Source: Acutalibacter sp. 1XD8-36 (GTDB taxonomy: Bacteria; Bacillota; Clostridia; Oscillospirales; Acutalibacteraceae). From it: 64,000 nucleotides of DNA. The position numbers were made by a program, and so were the translations under genes. The notes under the pieces are model-generated. The model had not been told where the DNA came from, did not search any database, and was given only the letters and a program-made list of their open reading frames with translations. Of this stretch, positions 15,624-24,126 are shown piece by piece (within the stretch, counting starts at the first letter, position 1; every line of letters begins with the position of its first letter). The DNA lies in the NCBI RefSeq assembly GCF_009917525.1, contig NZ_QZDU01000010.1:1-64000 (forward strand), in the 5' to 3' direction.

Positions 15624-16903
15624 GCCTTCGCCCTCCTCTGCCCCAGAAGCAGCAGCACAAGGCCCACCAGGAACAGTATGGCAAGGCTTATGACCCCGAT
15701 GGAGTCCCGGCCGGTGAGCTGGGTAAATAGCGCCACCAGCAGGGGGCCTATCACCGCGGCGAACTTGCCGAAGATATCGAAGAAGCCGAAGTATTCGTTG
15801 GAGCGCTCCGGGGGTATCAGCTTCCCGAAATGGGAGCGGGAGATGGCCTGTATGCCCCCCTGCACCGTGCCCACTAAGAATGCCATGCACCAGAACAGCA
15901 CCAGGGAGAGGGTCAGTGCCCCGCTGTCCCCGGGGTTGTTCTCAATGTTGAAGCCCATATAGAAACCCACAAGGCAGATAAAGAAATAAATGCCCACCGC
16001 CCCGCACAGGGCCTTCAGCGCGCCTATCCTCTCAGAGAGCCGCCCGAACATAATCGAGAAGGGCACAGCCACTATCTGGGTCATCAGCAGCGCCAGTATC
16101 ATGCTGATATTGTCCAGCCCAAGCTTTGAGCCGTAGGAGGTCGACACGGAGATAATCGTGCCCACGCCGTCAATATAGAAGAAATAGGCCAGGATGAACA
16201 GGAAGATATGCTTCTGCCTAAAGATATCCCTTGCGGTATGGGCCAGGTTCTGCAGGGTTGAGCGCACAAGGTTCTTTTGTGGCTCGATATAGTGGGTTTG
16301 ATGTACGTTTGTAATAAACGGTATGCTGAACACCGCCCACCACAGGCTTGTGAGCACTATCACCAGCTTAAAGGCCAGCATATTCTCCATGCCCATCAGG
16401 AAGAGTATCACAATGCTGATAACAAAGGGGATAGTGCTGCCGCCGATATAGCCCATGGCATAGCCCCAGGAGGACACCCGGTCCATGCGCTCGTTTGTGG
16501 TCACGTCGGTTAAAAACGAGTCATAGAACAGACAGGACCCTGAAAATCCTATATGGGAGAGCACATACCCCACCAGGAGCATTCTGTATTCATCAAACAG
16601 GGCGCTTGTAAGCGTGAACAGTACGCCCATTACAAGGAATACCAAAAACAGCTTCTTCTTATGCCCCTTATGGTCCGCCAGCGCTCCCAGTACCGGCGCC
16701 AGTATCGCCACCACAAAGGTGGAAACAGAAGTGCCGTAGCTCCAGAGCACCAGGTTATCGGCCCCCGCCGCCTGGCAGACCGAGCCAAAGTAGATTGGGA
16801 AGATAACCGCCAGTATGTTGGTTGCATACACGGAATTGGCCCAGTCGTACATTATCCAGCTTTTTTCGGGCTTTGTAAATTTCATCTTATTGGTTTTCGC
16901 CAT
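15620..16903 (-). CDS. MFS transporter, UMF1/Atg22-like
   Basis: 427-residue inner-membrane protein with about 12 hydrophobic helices. The N-terminal signature KSWIMYDWANSVYATNILAVIFPIYF is typical of the UMF1 (Atg22-like, vacuole effluxer) branch of the major facilitator superfamily; the first 20 residues of it are diagnostic. The loop after helix 2 (LGALADHKGHKKK) matches the MFS motif A position. The start is ATG 16903 with AAAGGGG upstream; the longer frame to 16954 lacks a site. Bacterial UMF1 members may export amino acids or small solutes; the substrate here is unknown. It heads the operon with GNAT and Arr-like genes. Confidence 0.9.
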   Translation of the reverse strand: MAKTNKMKFTKPEKSWIMYDWANSVYATNILAVIFPIYFGSVCQAAGADNLVLWSYGTSVSTFVVAILAPVLGALADHKGHKKKLFLVFLVMGVLFTLTSALFDEYRMLLVGYVLSHIGFSGSCLFYDSFLTDVTTNERMDRVSSWGYAMGYIGGSTIPFVISIVILFLMGMENMLAFKLVIVLTSLWWAVFSIPFITNVHQTHYIEPQKNLVRSTLQNLAHTARDIFRQKHIFLFILAYFFYIDGVGTIISVSTSYGSKLGLDNISMILALLMTQIVAVPFSIMFGRLSERIGALKALCGAVGIYFFICLVGFYMGFNIENNPGDSGALTLSLVLFWCMAFLVGTVQGGIQAISRSHFGKLIPPERSNEYFGFFDIFGKFAAVIGPLLVALFTQLTGRDSIGVISLAILFLVGLVLLLLGQRRAKA

Positions 16904-16995
16904 TGGGCAACACCCCTTTCTCCCTATATCATCCCATATTTTGGATAAAAACACAAGGGGTTTTTTAATATTTTTATATTTCTATATAAAAGCAT

Positions 16996-17028
16996 AAAAA
17001 GAGGAGAGGCCGCGGACACGGCCCCTCC
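16996..17028 (-). terminator. Terminator of the AraC gene
   Basis: Stem GGAGGGGCCG/CGGCCTCTCC (minus strand) with a short loop, followed by TCTTTTT at about 17002-16996. Confidence 0.8.
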
Positions 17029-17047
17029 CAACAGGTATTTAGCTGTC

Positions 17048-17911
17048 TCAGCCCTTTCTGACCGGCACCCATAGCTCGCAGAAAACTCCCTGCTCTCCCT
17101 GCTCATAGTAGAGCTCAAAGTCCGGCTGGTCTGTCTGGGTATAGCCTGTCTGGGGACAGAACTCCTTAAAAAATCTGTCCCAGGCCTCGCCAATACACTC
17201 CCCGTCCGGGCCCTTGCACTTGAACACCGCATAGTCCGCGGGCTCCGTCTCCCAGAGGTCATATTCCCCCTCGTCCATGCGCCCGCTGTTCAGCACGCCG
17301 ATTCCGTAGAAGAACCCGGTCTCACTGGCCCGCATTGGGCCGCAAATACCATACAGGTCCCTCCTGCCCGCCGGGCATAGGTCCTTCATGGGCTCTATAA
17401 GCCCCTTCTCCGTGCACTCGGCCCAAAACTCCGGGATACTGCGCCCCTGGGCGTCCAGAAGTGTCTCGTTGTCGAAAGTGCGCTTCACCACAACAAACCT
17501 CATGCTCTCCCTGTGCTCAATCCTGTACTCCAGCATACTGCCGCCCCCTATGGTAATTTTTATCACAAGAGGGTCGAAAAGCCGGAGCGCCGCTCCCTTG
17601 CTCTTTGCCTGCCTGGGCGTGGAGCCGTGGAACTTTGCAAAGGCCTTCGTGAAGCTCTCGGGGGACTCGTAGCCATACTTTAAGGCCGCGTCCAAAACAG
17701 ATATGCCCCCTTCTCGAAGCTCCTGCCCCGCAAGGCTCAGCCGCCTTGAACGGATATACTCGTTGGCAGTCATGCCCACAGTGAAGCTAAACACCCGGTG
17801 GAAGCTGTACCCTGACATGCCCACGGCCTTAGCCGCCTCCACATAGCTGATATCCTCCAGGATATGCGCCTCCATAAAGTTTATAGCCTGCTGCAGAAAT
17901 TCCGTCGCCAT
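17048..17911 (-). CDS. AraC-family regulator with GyrI-like sensor domain
   Basis: 287-residue transcription factor. Two AraC-type helix-turn-helix motifs fill residues about 5-105 (SYVEAAKAVGMSGYSFHRVF and DAALKYGYESPESFTKAFAK). A GyrI-like/effector-binding domain follows (about 125-287), which in Rob and BmrR relatives binds hydrophobic small molecules. The start is ATG 17911 with AAGGGGG upstream; the longer frame to 17941 has no better site. It lies 3' of the chemoreceptor and 5' of the MFS operon, all on the minus strand, so it may control the MFS operon. This is inference from position. Confidence 0.92.
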   Translation of the reverse strand: MATEFLQQAINFMEAHILEDISYVEAAKAVGMSGYSFHRVFSFTVGMTANEYIRSRRLSLAGQELREGGISVLDAALKYGYESPESFTKAFAKFHGSTPRQAKSKGAALRLFDPLVIKITIGGGSMLEYRIEHRESMRFVVVKRTFDNETLLDAQGRSIPEFWAECTEKGLIEPMKDLCPAGRRDLYGICGPMRASETGFFYGIGVLNSGRMDEGEYDLWETEPADYAVFKCKGPDGECIGEAWDRFFKEFCPQTGYTQTDQPDFELYYEQGEQGVFCELWVPVRKG

Positions 17912-17983
17912 ATTTTCCGCCCCCTTATGTGAACACATCATACCATATCCGGCAGCATAAATCCTGGCGCGGCTTGCACAGAT

Positions 17984-19948
17984 TTACTCCGAAGCCAGAG
18001 TGAAGTGCTCCACCAGCTGCTTGAGGCCGTTTGCCTCCGCCGAGAGCTCCTCGCTGGCAGCGGCGCTCTGCTCCGCAGTGGCGGAGTTGCTCTGCACCAC
18101 CGTGGATATCTGCTCCACGCCCTCGGTTATCTGGGCAATAGACTCGGTCTGCTTCTCCACAGCCTCCACCACCAGGTCCATCTGTTCTGTAACATGTCCG
18201 GCGTAAACGCTGGTCTGCTCCAGGGAGCCGGTGACCTTGCCCACCACCTCGCTGCCCTCGCTGACGGCGGCGATAGACGTCTCAATAAGGCTCTTTGTGG
18301 CCTTTGCCGCCTGGTCGGACTTGTTGGCAAGATTCCTCACCTCGTCCGCGACCACGGCGAAGCCCTTGCCCGCCGTGCCTGCCCTTGCGGCCTCAACAGC
18401 TGCGTTCAGGGCAAGTATATTGGTCTGGAAGGCTATATTCTCAATGGTCTCAATTATCTTGCTAATCTCCTGGGAGGACTCGGATATCCTGCCCATTGCT
18501 GTGTTGAGCTCACCAACATAGCCCACGCTCACCCCCAGCTGCGCCCCGGCCTGGTTCACAAACTGTCCTGCCTCCTCGGCTGCCAGGGAGGTGCGCTTGG
18601 CGCTCTCGGATATCTCGTTTATAGTTGCCGCCAGCTCCTGCGTAGCGCTGGCCTGCTCCATGGAGCCCTGGCTCAAGGTCTGGGCACCGTTCGACACCTG
18701 GCCGCTGGCGCTGGACACCTGCCCAGCCGAGGCGTCTATCTGGCGTATGGTCCCGCTGAGCTCCGTCTTCAGATTGCGCATGGACCCTAATATGCTCTGG
18801 AAATCACCCACATAGGCCTCCCTATGGGCGGAAACTATGTCGAAGTTCTGGTTTGCCATCTGGTTTAAGAGGTAGTCGATGTCGTGGATAATGGTGTTGA
18901 GCCCTGCCACCATCTCCCCGGTGGAGCGGGTGAGCTCGGCTGTCTCGTCCCTGCCCACAGCCTCAGGGGCCGGGGACTCCAGGTCGCCCTCCACCAGAAG
19001 CTTCATCCTGGCGGCACATGCCCGCATGGGCTTGCTGATATTGCTGGAGAGCTTCAGAGCCACTACTATGGAGGCCATAATTGACACGATAATCACCAGC
19101 ACATTCAGGAACATGCCGAAATAAGTGTCCGCAAGGTAGTTTATCTCCGGGGAGGCCACCGCCACGCTCCAGCCGTCTGTGCCTCCTACCGGGGCATAGG
19201 CCAGGAACCTTGGGCCGTCGGCGGACTTTATGCGCCCGAAGCCGTTCTCACCCCTGCGCATGGCCTCATGCAGGGCCGCGCGGGACTTGAGGGAGGGGTC
19301 GCTTGCAGCCTCGTTCTCCACGTTCTGGGTGGTGATGGTCTCGAGTGTTATGTCGGCTATAGTGTCGCCGTTCTTGTTTATCATGTACGCCCGGCAGTTT
19401 TCCCCTATCTTAATAGAGGAGACTATGTCGTTGAGGAATGTCTCATGGGGCACAAAATACACCACCCCGGCTATATTCCCCTCTGCCGAGTACAGCGGCG
19501 CCGCCACCATAATGGACAGCTCCCCGGTTATCTTGCTGATAAGAGGCTCGGAAACATAGGTCTTCCCCTGCAGGGCCTCCTGCACATACTCACGGTCTGA
19601 GTAGTCCTTGCCGTCGAAAATGCTGATACCGTCCGCGCCGATTACATTGCCCCTCTGGAAGTCGTGCAGGGCCACGCGCTCGTCGATGACCGCCTGCTTC
19701 TCCTCCAGCGGCACATCAGGGTCTGCCAGCTGGCTCACAAGGCCCGTGTCCGTAGCCACGTTCTTGTAGGCCGAAAGCTCCTGCTCCACCCGGCTTGCGG
19801 CCAGGGTAGCGGTCTGGCTCATCATCTGCTCCACCGTAGCAAGAGTGCTGCGGTAGTTCAGGGTTATGCTTGCCGACCCCACCAGCACAAGTGCTGCCAG
19901 GACCGTTGCCATAAGGCAGACAGTGATTTTTTTGCGTATTGTTTTCAT
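17984..19948 (-). CDS. Methyl-accepting chemotaxis protein with dCache-type sensor
   Basis: 654-residue membrane chemoreceptor. Residues 8-28 form the first transmembrane helix. The periplasmic-side region (30-280) has the features of a dCache sensor, including [17 protein letters not shown]-like and [24 protein letters not shown] segments, read here in parts. The second membrane helix is at about 283-305, then HAMP and a signalling domain with the conserved hairpin tip [20 protein letters not shown]. It signals to CheA/CheW through the tip and is tuned by methylation. The start ATG 19948 has GAGGTG upstream. The ligand is not predictable; relatives often bind amino acids. No che genes are in the window. 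Confidence 0.95.
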   Translation of the reverse strand: MKTIRKKITVCLMATVLAALVLVGSASITLNYRSTLATVEQMMSQTATLAASRVEQELSAYKNVATDTGLVSQLADPDVPLEEKQAVIDERVALHDFQRGNVIGADGISIFDGKDYSDREYVQEALQGKTYVSEPLISKITGELSIMVAAPLYSAEGNIAGVVYFVPHETFLNDIVSSIKIGENCRAYMINKNGDTIADITLETITTQNVENEAASDPSLKSRAALHEAMRRGENGFGRIKSADGPRFLAYAPVGGTDGWSVAVASPEINYLADTYFGMFLNVLVIIVSIMASIVVALKLSSNISKPMRACAARMKLLVEGDLESPAPEAVGRDETAELTRSTGEMVAGLNTIIHDIDYLLNQMANQNFDIVSAHREAYVGDFQSILGSMRNLKTELSGTIRQIDASAGQVSSASGQVSNGAQTLSQGSMEQASATQELAATINEISESAKRTSLAAEEAGQFVNQAGAQLGVSVGYVGELNTAMGRISESSQEISKIIETIENIAFQTNILALNAAVEAARAGTAGKGFAVVADEVRNLANKSDQAAKATKSLIETSIAAVSEGSEVVGKVTGSLEQTSVYAGHVTEQMDLVVEAVEKQTESIAQITEGVEQISTVVQSNSATAEQSAAASEELSAEANGLKQLVEHFTLASE

Positions 19949-20009
19949 CAGTATTCACCTCATAAAGGGCCTTTTCCCGGCCCAAAATTAACCGCTTAAA
20001 ACAAACTCC

Positions 20010-20903
20010 TTAGTATGGCTCCATGCAGATATCCAGGTCAACAGTGGTCTCTATCCCCGGCACGCTCCCGCCGTCGGTATACTGCCAGATACGGAAACTG
20101 TACGCCATTGACGGCAGGGGGTTATACTCAGCGTACCAGAAGTCATAGTTTCTGAGCTTTTCCAAATCATAAAAATTATATGCTTGGTTCTTATTGAAGT
20201 AGACACACGGGATATACCCCGCCTCCTTCACCCGCTCGCAGAAGGCCGCGGCGCATTTCGTCACCGTCTCCCCCGTGCAGCCGTGGGCCCGAAGGCTGCT
20301 CTCCGGCAGCTCCTCAGAGGGGACCGGCGGCTCCCAGTCAAATACTATCGGGTACTCAAGCTTCTCCCCCTGCAGCTTCTCTATAATAAAGTCGGCCTCC
20401 GCCGCGGCCTCGCTCTCGGTCACCGCCTGGGAGAAGAAATATACGCCCCTCTTTACCCCTGCGCTCTCGGCATTCTTCATGTTCTCCTGAAACCGGCTGT
20501 CCTCGGTCAGCAGCCCCTGGGTCATGCCCCGGTAGCCCGCCCTGATAAATGCAAAGTCGATTCCCGCGGCCTTCACCGCGTACCAGTCAATCTCCCCCTG
20601 AAACTCTGACACGTCTATGCCCACGGCGGCGTTCTTATACCTGGTCACGCCGTCCTCGCCTGTGGAGAAGCCCTCATGGTCGTACTTCATCTCGGGGATG
20701 TCAAAGTCAGGTATTATCTTCTCGCCGTCGTATATATCGTCCACAAGGCGCATACCGTCAGGGATAATCCGCGACGGCTCAGCCGGCGGCTCCTCCCCAT
20801 CGGAGCCGCCGGTGACAAACGCGATTATCACCGTCAGCACCACCACAAAAAGCGCCACGCCCGCGCATATAAGCGAGAGCTTTTTTATATTTTCCCTATC
20901 CAA
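20010..20903 (-). CDS. Membrane-anchored GH25 muramidase
   Basis: 297-residue cell-wall hydrolase cutting N-acetylmuramyl-glucosaminyl bonds. One membrane helix lies at about 10-31, then an outside linker and a GH25 domain (about 92-297). The catalytic motif GIDVSEFQG holds D97, and the FDWEPP motif holds D189 and E191; IDFAFIRAGYRG and FWYAEYN also match the family. Because the helix lacks a cleavage site, the enzyme should stay tethered outside the membrane. It follows a catalytically degenerate paralog by about 30 bp in the same direction. Wall turnover during growth or division is the likely role. Confidence 0.93.
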   Translation of the reverse strand: MDRENIKKLSLICAGVALFVVVLTVIIAFVTGGSDGEEPPAEPSRIIPDGMRLVDDIYDGEKIIPDFDIPEMKYDHEGFSTGEDGVTRYKNAAVGIDVSEFQGEIDWYAVKAAGIDFAFIRAGYRGMTQGLLTEDSRFQENMKNAESAGVKRGVYFFSQAVTESEAAAEADFIIEKLQGEKLEYPIVFDWEPPVPSEELPESSLRAHGCTGETVTKCAAAFCERVKEAGYIPCVYFNKNQAYNFYDLEKLRNYDFWYAEYNPLPSMAYSFRIWQYTDGGSVPGIETTVDLDICMEPY

Positions 20904-20932
20904 AAGCTGCCTCCCTTTTCCATGGCAAAAGC

Positions 20933-21826
20933 TTATCTGCCGTATTTTTTAAGCGCAATGCTCACCGGCACCGGCTCAGGTATGCCCGGCACCTTCCCCT
21001 CCTCTGTATACTGCCAAATCTTAAAGTCATAGTAGAAGCTGGGGGAGGGCTTGTACTCGCCGTACCACAGGTCATAGCCCGCAAGCCTTGACAGGTCCAG
21101 CTTGGTGTAGGCCATGCCCTTCTCGGCGAAATAGCAGGGGGTATGCCCCGCGACGCTTATTATCCTGCAGAAGGTGTCTATGTACCCGGTGACCTGGTCC
21201 CCGTTGCGGCTCACCGTCCGGGAGGTCTCGTCCTGGCTGCCGTCCTCCTTCAGGTCGTACTCCCAGAAAATGCCAATGGGGTATTTCACCTCGTACTCCC
21301 TTATCTGCTCCAGTACAAAGTTGGCCTCCTCCTTGGCCTCGGCGTCCTCAACGGCCTTTGAGTAGAAGTACACCCCCACAGGCAGGCCCACAGAGGCCGC
21401 GCCCTGCATGTTCTCATGGAACTTCTGGTCCACGCGTATGCGGCCCTTCTTCTTCTCCCTAATCCCCACGCGCACCATTACAAAGTCTATATTGCCGCTT
21501 TCCTTAACCTGGTTCCAGTCTATATCCCCCTTCTTCTCGTTGACGGATATGCCCACAAAGGAGTCGCCGCTGCCCACAAAGGACACGGTGTCGTCCTCCT
21601 CGGCAAAGTCCCCCGGGCCAAATCTGCTGGTTGCCACATTCTCATAGTAGCGTATAGTCATCTTGCCTTCCCACATATCGTCCACCTCTGCGGTGGAGCC
21701 GTTGCGGCTTATCATATTCACCGCGCTGGTCCTGGGCCCCTGGGCCAGTGTGAGGGCGGATACCGCCACTATCACCGCCACTAAAAGCACCGTTATAGTT
21801 ATAAACAGAGAACGCCTGGCGTTCAT
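20933..21826 (-). CDS. GH25-like membrane protein, probable pseudoenzyme
   Basis: 297 residues, with one membrane helix at about 7-27 and a GH25-like domain (about 90-297) clearly related to its neighbour (GDIDWNQVKESGNIDFVMVR, GVYFYSKAV, YDLWYGEYKPSPSFYYDFKIWQYTEEG, in pieces). The first catalytic motif is GISVNEKKG instead of GIDVSEFQG, so Asp is Ser (S94). The second reads IFWEYD instead of VFDWEP, so the Asp is Phe (F187) while Glu is kept (E189). It should bind but not cut peptidoglycan in the usual way. The start is ATG 21826 with GAAAGGG 9 nt upstream. A regulator, binder or scaffold for the active GH25 is a possible role. Confidence 0.85.
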   Translation of the reverse strand: MNARRSLFITITVLLVAVIVAVSALTLAQGPRTSAVNMISRNGSTAEVDDMWEGKMTIRYYENVATSRFGPGDFAEEDDTVSFVGSGDSFVGISVNEKKGDIDWNQVKESGNIDFVMVRVGIREKKKGRIRVDQKFHENMQGAASVGLPVGVYFYSKAVEDAEAKEEANFVLEQIREYEVKYPIGIFWEYDLKEDGSQDETSRTVSRNGDQVTGYIDTFCRIISVAGHTPCYFAEKGMAYTKLDLSRLAGYDLWYGEYKPSPSFYYDFKIWQYTEEGKVPGIPEPVPVSIALKKYGR

Positions 21827-21924
21827 TATAGTCATCCCTTTCGGCTTGGAGTCTCATTTCTCCCTATTATACAGGAAAACTGTCGAAAAGGCAAGGGGGG
21901 TCAGGGTGGAAATACCTAGCCGGT

Positions 21925-22269
21925 TCAAAGGGCGGGCCCGGGCCCCTGACCTTCCAAATAGCCCCTGCCCCAGTCGCACATGGCGCAGAGTATTGGGGCG
22001 AGGCTGCTGCCAAAGTCCGTCAGGGAATACTCAGTCCTCGGCGGCACCACAGGGTACACCTTCCTGTCCACCAGCCCGTCCCGCTCCAGCTCCCTGAGCT
22101 GCTGGGCCAGCATTTTGTCCGTGGCCCTGGGCACCAGCCTGTGCAGCTCGCTGTACCGCAGGGTGCCGCCCATAAGGTGCCAGAGTATAACAGACTTATA
22201 TTTCCCGCCTATCAGGTCAATGGTGGCCTCCACCGGGCAGTCGTACCCGCCCCTGCATTTAGCGATCAT
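21925..22269 (-). CDS. HxlR-family transcriptional regulator
   Basis: 114-residue winged-helix regulator of the HxlR/YodB class, identified by CPVEATIDLIGGKYKSVILWHL, LRYSELHRLVPRATDKMLAQQLRELERDGLV and PRTEYSLTDFG in the usual order and length. The N-terminal Cys of the CPVE motif (C11) is the redox-sensing residue in YodB-like members. It is transcribed away from a nitroreductase gene, a common arrangement in which the regulator responds to quinones, diamide or other electrophiles and controls its divergent neighbour. The start ATG 22269 has GGGGAG upstream. Confidence 0.92.
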   Translation of the reverse strand: MIAKCRGGYDCPVEATIDLIGGKYKSVILWHLMGGTLRYSELHRLVPRATDKMLAQQLRELERDGLVDRKVYPVVPPRTEYSLTDFGSSLAPILCAMCDWGRGYLEGQGPGPAL

Positions 22270-22322
22270 AATTTTCTCCCCTAACTTTCCAAACAGGTAG
22301 TATATACCCTAAAAGTGCATTC

Positions 22323-22350
22323 TTGCTATAGCTTTTGTTTGTGCTATAAT
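22323..22350 (+). promoter_or_regulatory. Promoter of the nitroreductase gene
   Basis: TTGCTA 22323-22328 and extended TGCTATAAT with -10 at 22345-22350, spacer 16 bp. The 130-bp divergent region is where the HxlR regulator would bind. Confidence 0.65.
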
Positions 22351-22401
22351 TATAGTACAGAAAGACCCAAGATTCAAGCTTAATAACAGGAGGAACTATT
22401 T

Positions 22402-22932
22402 ATGAGCTTTTTGGAAATGGCAAAATCCCGCTGCTCAGTCCGCGGGTACACAGGCAGGAAAGTGGAGCCTGAGAAGCTGGAGAAAATACTGTCAGCCGCA
22501 CACGCGGCCCCCACAGCCGCCAACCTCCAGCCGGTCCGGCTTATCGTTGTGCAGGAGCAGGAGGGCCTTGACAAGCTAGGGACAGCCGCGAATATTTACG
22601 GCGCCCCCCTGGCTATAATTGTCTGCTCCCAGCCCGCCAGGGCCTGGACCCGCCCTCTGGACGGCAAAAACACCTCGGACATAGACGCGTCTATTCTGAC
22701 GGACCATATGATGCTCGAGGCCACGGAGCTGGGGCTGGGCACATTATGGATATGCCATTTTAAGCCCGATATTATCCGCCGGGAATTTGCCCTCCCCCAG
22801 GGCCTGGAGCCGGTCAACATCCTAGCTGTGGGGTATGCGTCAGGCGCTCCCGCCAGCCCGGACCGCCACGCTGTACAGCGCATTCCCATAGCCAGCCTTG
22901 TCAGCTTTGAGATGTACAGCCCCGGGGAATAG
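22402..22932 (+). CDS. Nitroreductase-family protein
   Basis: 176-residue FMN-dependent oxidoreductase. The family signature opens with SRCSVRGYTGRKVEPEKLEKIL and continues with AAPTAANLQPVRLIVV, DASILTDHMMLEATELGLGTLWICHF and LGYASG-like VGYASGAPA, all at normal spacing. These enzymes reduce nitro groups, quinones or flavins using NAD(P)H and act as cytosolic dimers. The start ATG 22402 has AGGAGGA upstream. Divergent from an HxlR regulator, it is probably induced by electrophile or redox stress. The physiological substrate is not predictable. Confidence 0.93.
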   Translation: MSFLEMAKSRCSVRGYTGRKVEPEKLEKILSAAHAAPTAANLQPVRLIVVQEQEGLDKLGTAANIYGAPLAIIVCSQPARAWTRPLDGKNTSDIDASILTDHMMLEATELGLGTLWICHFKPDIIRREFALPQGLEPVNILAVGYASGAPASPDRHAVQRIPIASLVSFEMYSPGE

Positions 22933-22991
22933 TGCCATGCCTTACGTTATATTATCAAAGCCCGAAGCAATAACTGATACTAAGCAAAAGC

Positions 22992-23020
22992 TTGCCCTTT
23001 AAGAATTTTTATGTTATAAT
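22992..23020 (+). promoter_or_regulatory. Promoter of the GNAT-MarR gene
   Basis: TTGCCC 22992-22997 and TATAAT 23015-23020, spacer 17 bp, 44 bp before the start codon. Confidence 0.75.
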
Positions 23021-23063
23021 ATAAAGCTATAGTAAAACTGTTAATCGAAAGGACCGGGCTTTT

Positions 23064-24065
23064 ATGTATCTTCGCACCCTCAGTATTGAAGAAATGGGCA
23101 GCCTCTATACCCCCTGCCTAAAGCGTGACTTCCCTCCCGACGAGCTAATGCCCTGGAAGCTGATGGAGCCGCTGATACGCAAGGGCTTCCAGCACTCGGT
23201 GGGCTTCTTCGACAGTGAGGGCCTTGCGGCATATGCCCTGTTCATCACCGACGGAGGGGAGAGCCCGAGGACTGCCCTGCTCAACTACTTCGCCGTGGAG
23301 CCCCAGCGCCGGGGCTCCGGTGTCGGCACCGAATGCCTCAGGCTCATGCGGGAGGCGCTCAGGGGCCGGGGGTGCAGGATAATCTTTGAGGTGGAGGACC
23401 CTGAGGCCGCCCCCGACCCTGATTACGCCCGCCGCCGCATAGACTTCTACAAGCGGGGCGGGGCCAGGTCCACCGGGGTGGGCTCCACCCTGTTCGGGGT
23501 CGAGTACCTTATAATGGTGCTGGAGTCCGAAGACAGGGAAGCCGCCATAGCTGACCGGGAGCTTGCCGCTGAACTTGACGCCCTCTACCATATCACCGTG
23601 GCGGCAAAGTTCAAGTTTGAGGAGGTCTGCCGGGTAAAGCTCAGAGAGAGCAGCAGCTTCAGCCGGGACCTTGGGCGCACACTCACCTTCCTCATGCGCA
23701 GCCGCAAGCGCTTCATGGGGGAAAAGCTGAGGGAGTACGGCCTCTCCGGCGGGATGTACATGATACTCCTCCACGTGGACCGCCACCCCGGCTCCAGCCA
23801 GGACGCGGTTTCAGGCCACCTGTACCTTGACAAGTGCAGCGTGGCCCGGAAGGTAAAGAAGCTGGAGGAGCTTGGATACCTCTACCGTGAGACCGACCAG
23901 AGCGACCGGCGGCAGAATAAGCTCTACCTCACAGAGAGCGGGCAGGGCCTCACCCCCACCATCCGCAAATACCTTGGCCAGTGGGGCAACGAGGTGACCG
24001 CCCCCCTCACAGGCGTGGAAAAGGAGACCCTTATCACCCTGCTGATGAAGACAATAAAAAAGTAA
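23064..24065 (+). CDS. GNAT acetyltransferase fused to MarR-type regulator
   Basis: 333 residues with two parts. Residues 1-165 are a GNAT domain, with FAVEPQRRGSGVGTECLRLM as the acetyl-CoA loop (81-88 QRRGSGVG). Residues about 195-333 are a MarR winged helix: GLSGGMYMILLHVDRHPGSSQDAVSGHLYLDKCSVARKVKKLEELGYLYRETDQSDRRQNKLYLTESG, cited here as the helix-turn-helix and the DxxDRR wing. In the fusions I know, MarR comes first and GNAT last; here the order is reversed. It might acetylate a compound and sense it. The start is ATG 23064 with GAAAGGACC upstream, single gene with its own promoter and terminator. Confidence 0.88.
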   Translation: MYLRTLSIEEMGSLYTPCLKRDFPPDELMPWKLMEPLIRKGFQHSVGFFDSEGLAAYALFITDGGESPRTALLNYFAVEPQRRGSGVGTECLRLMREALRGRGCRIIFEVEDPEAAPDPDYARRRIDFYKRGGARSTGVGSTLFGVEYLIMVLESEDREAAIADRELAAELDALYHITVAAKFKFEEVCRVKLRESSSFSRDLGRTLTFLMRSRKRFMGEKLREYGLSGGMYMILLHVDRHPGSSQDAVSGHLYLDKCSVARKVKKLEELGYLYRETDQSDRRQNKLYLTESGQGLTPTIRKYLGQWGNEVTAPLTGVEKETLITLLMKTIKK

Positions 24066-24085
24066 TTTTAAAATATATAACAGAG

Positions 24086-24121
24086 CGCCCGGCCCCGGTT
24101 TCAAATGGGGCCGGACGTTTT
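24086..24121 (+). terminator. Terminator of the GNAT-MarR gene
   Basis: Stem CGCCCGGCCCC/GGGGCCGGACG with one mismatch, then TTTTATATT on the + strand. Confidence 0.8.
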
Positions 24122-24126
24122 ATATT

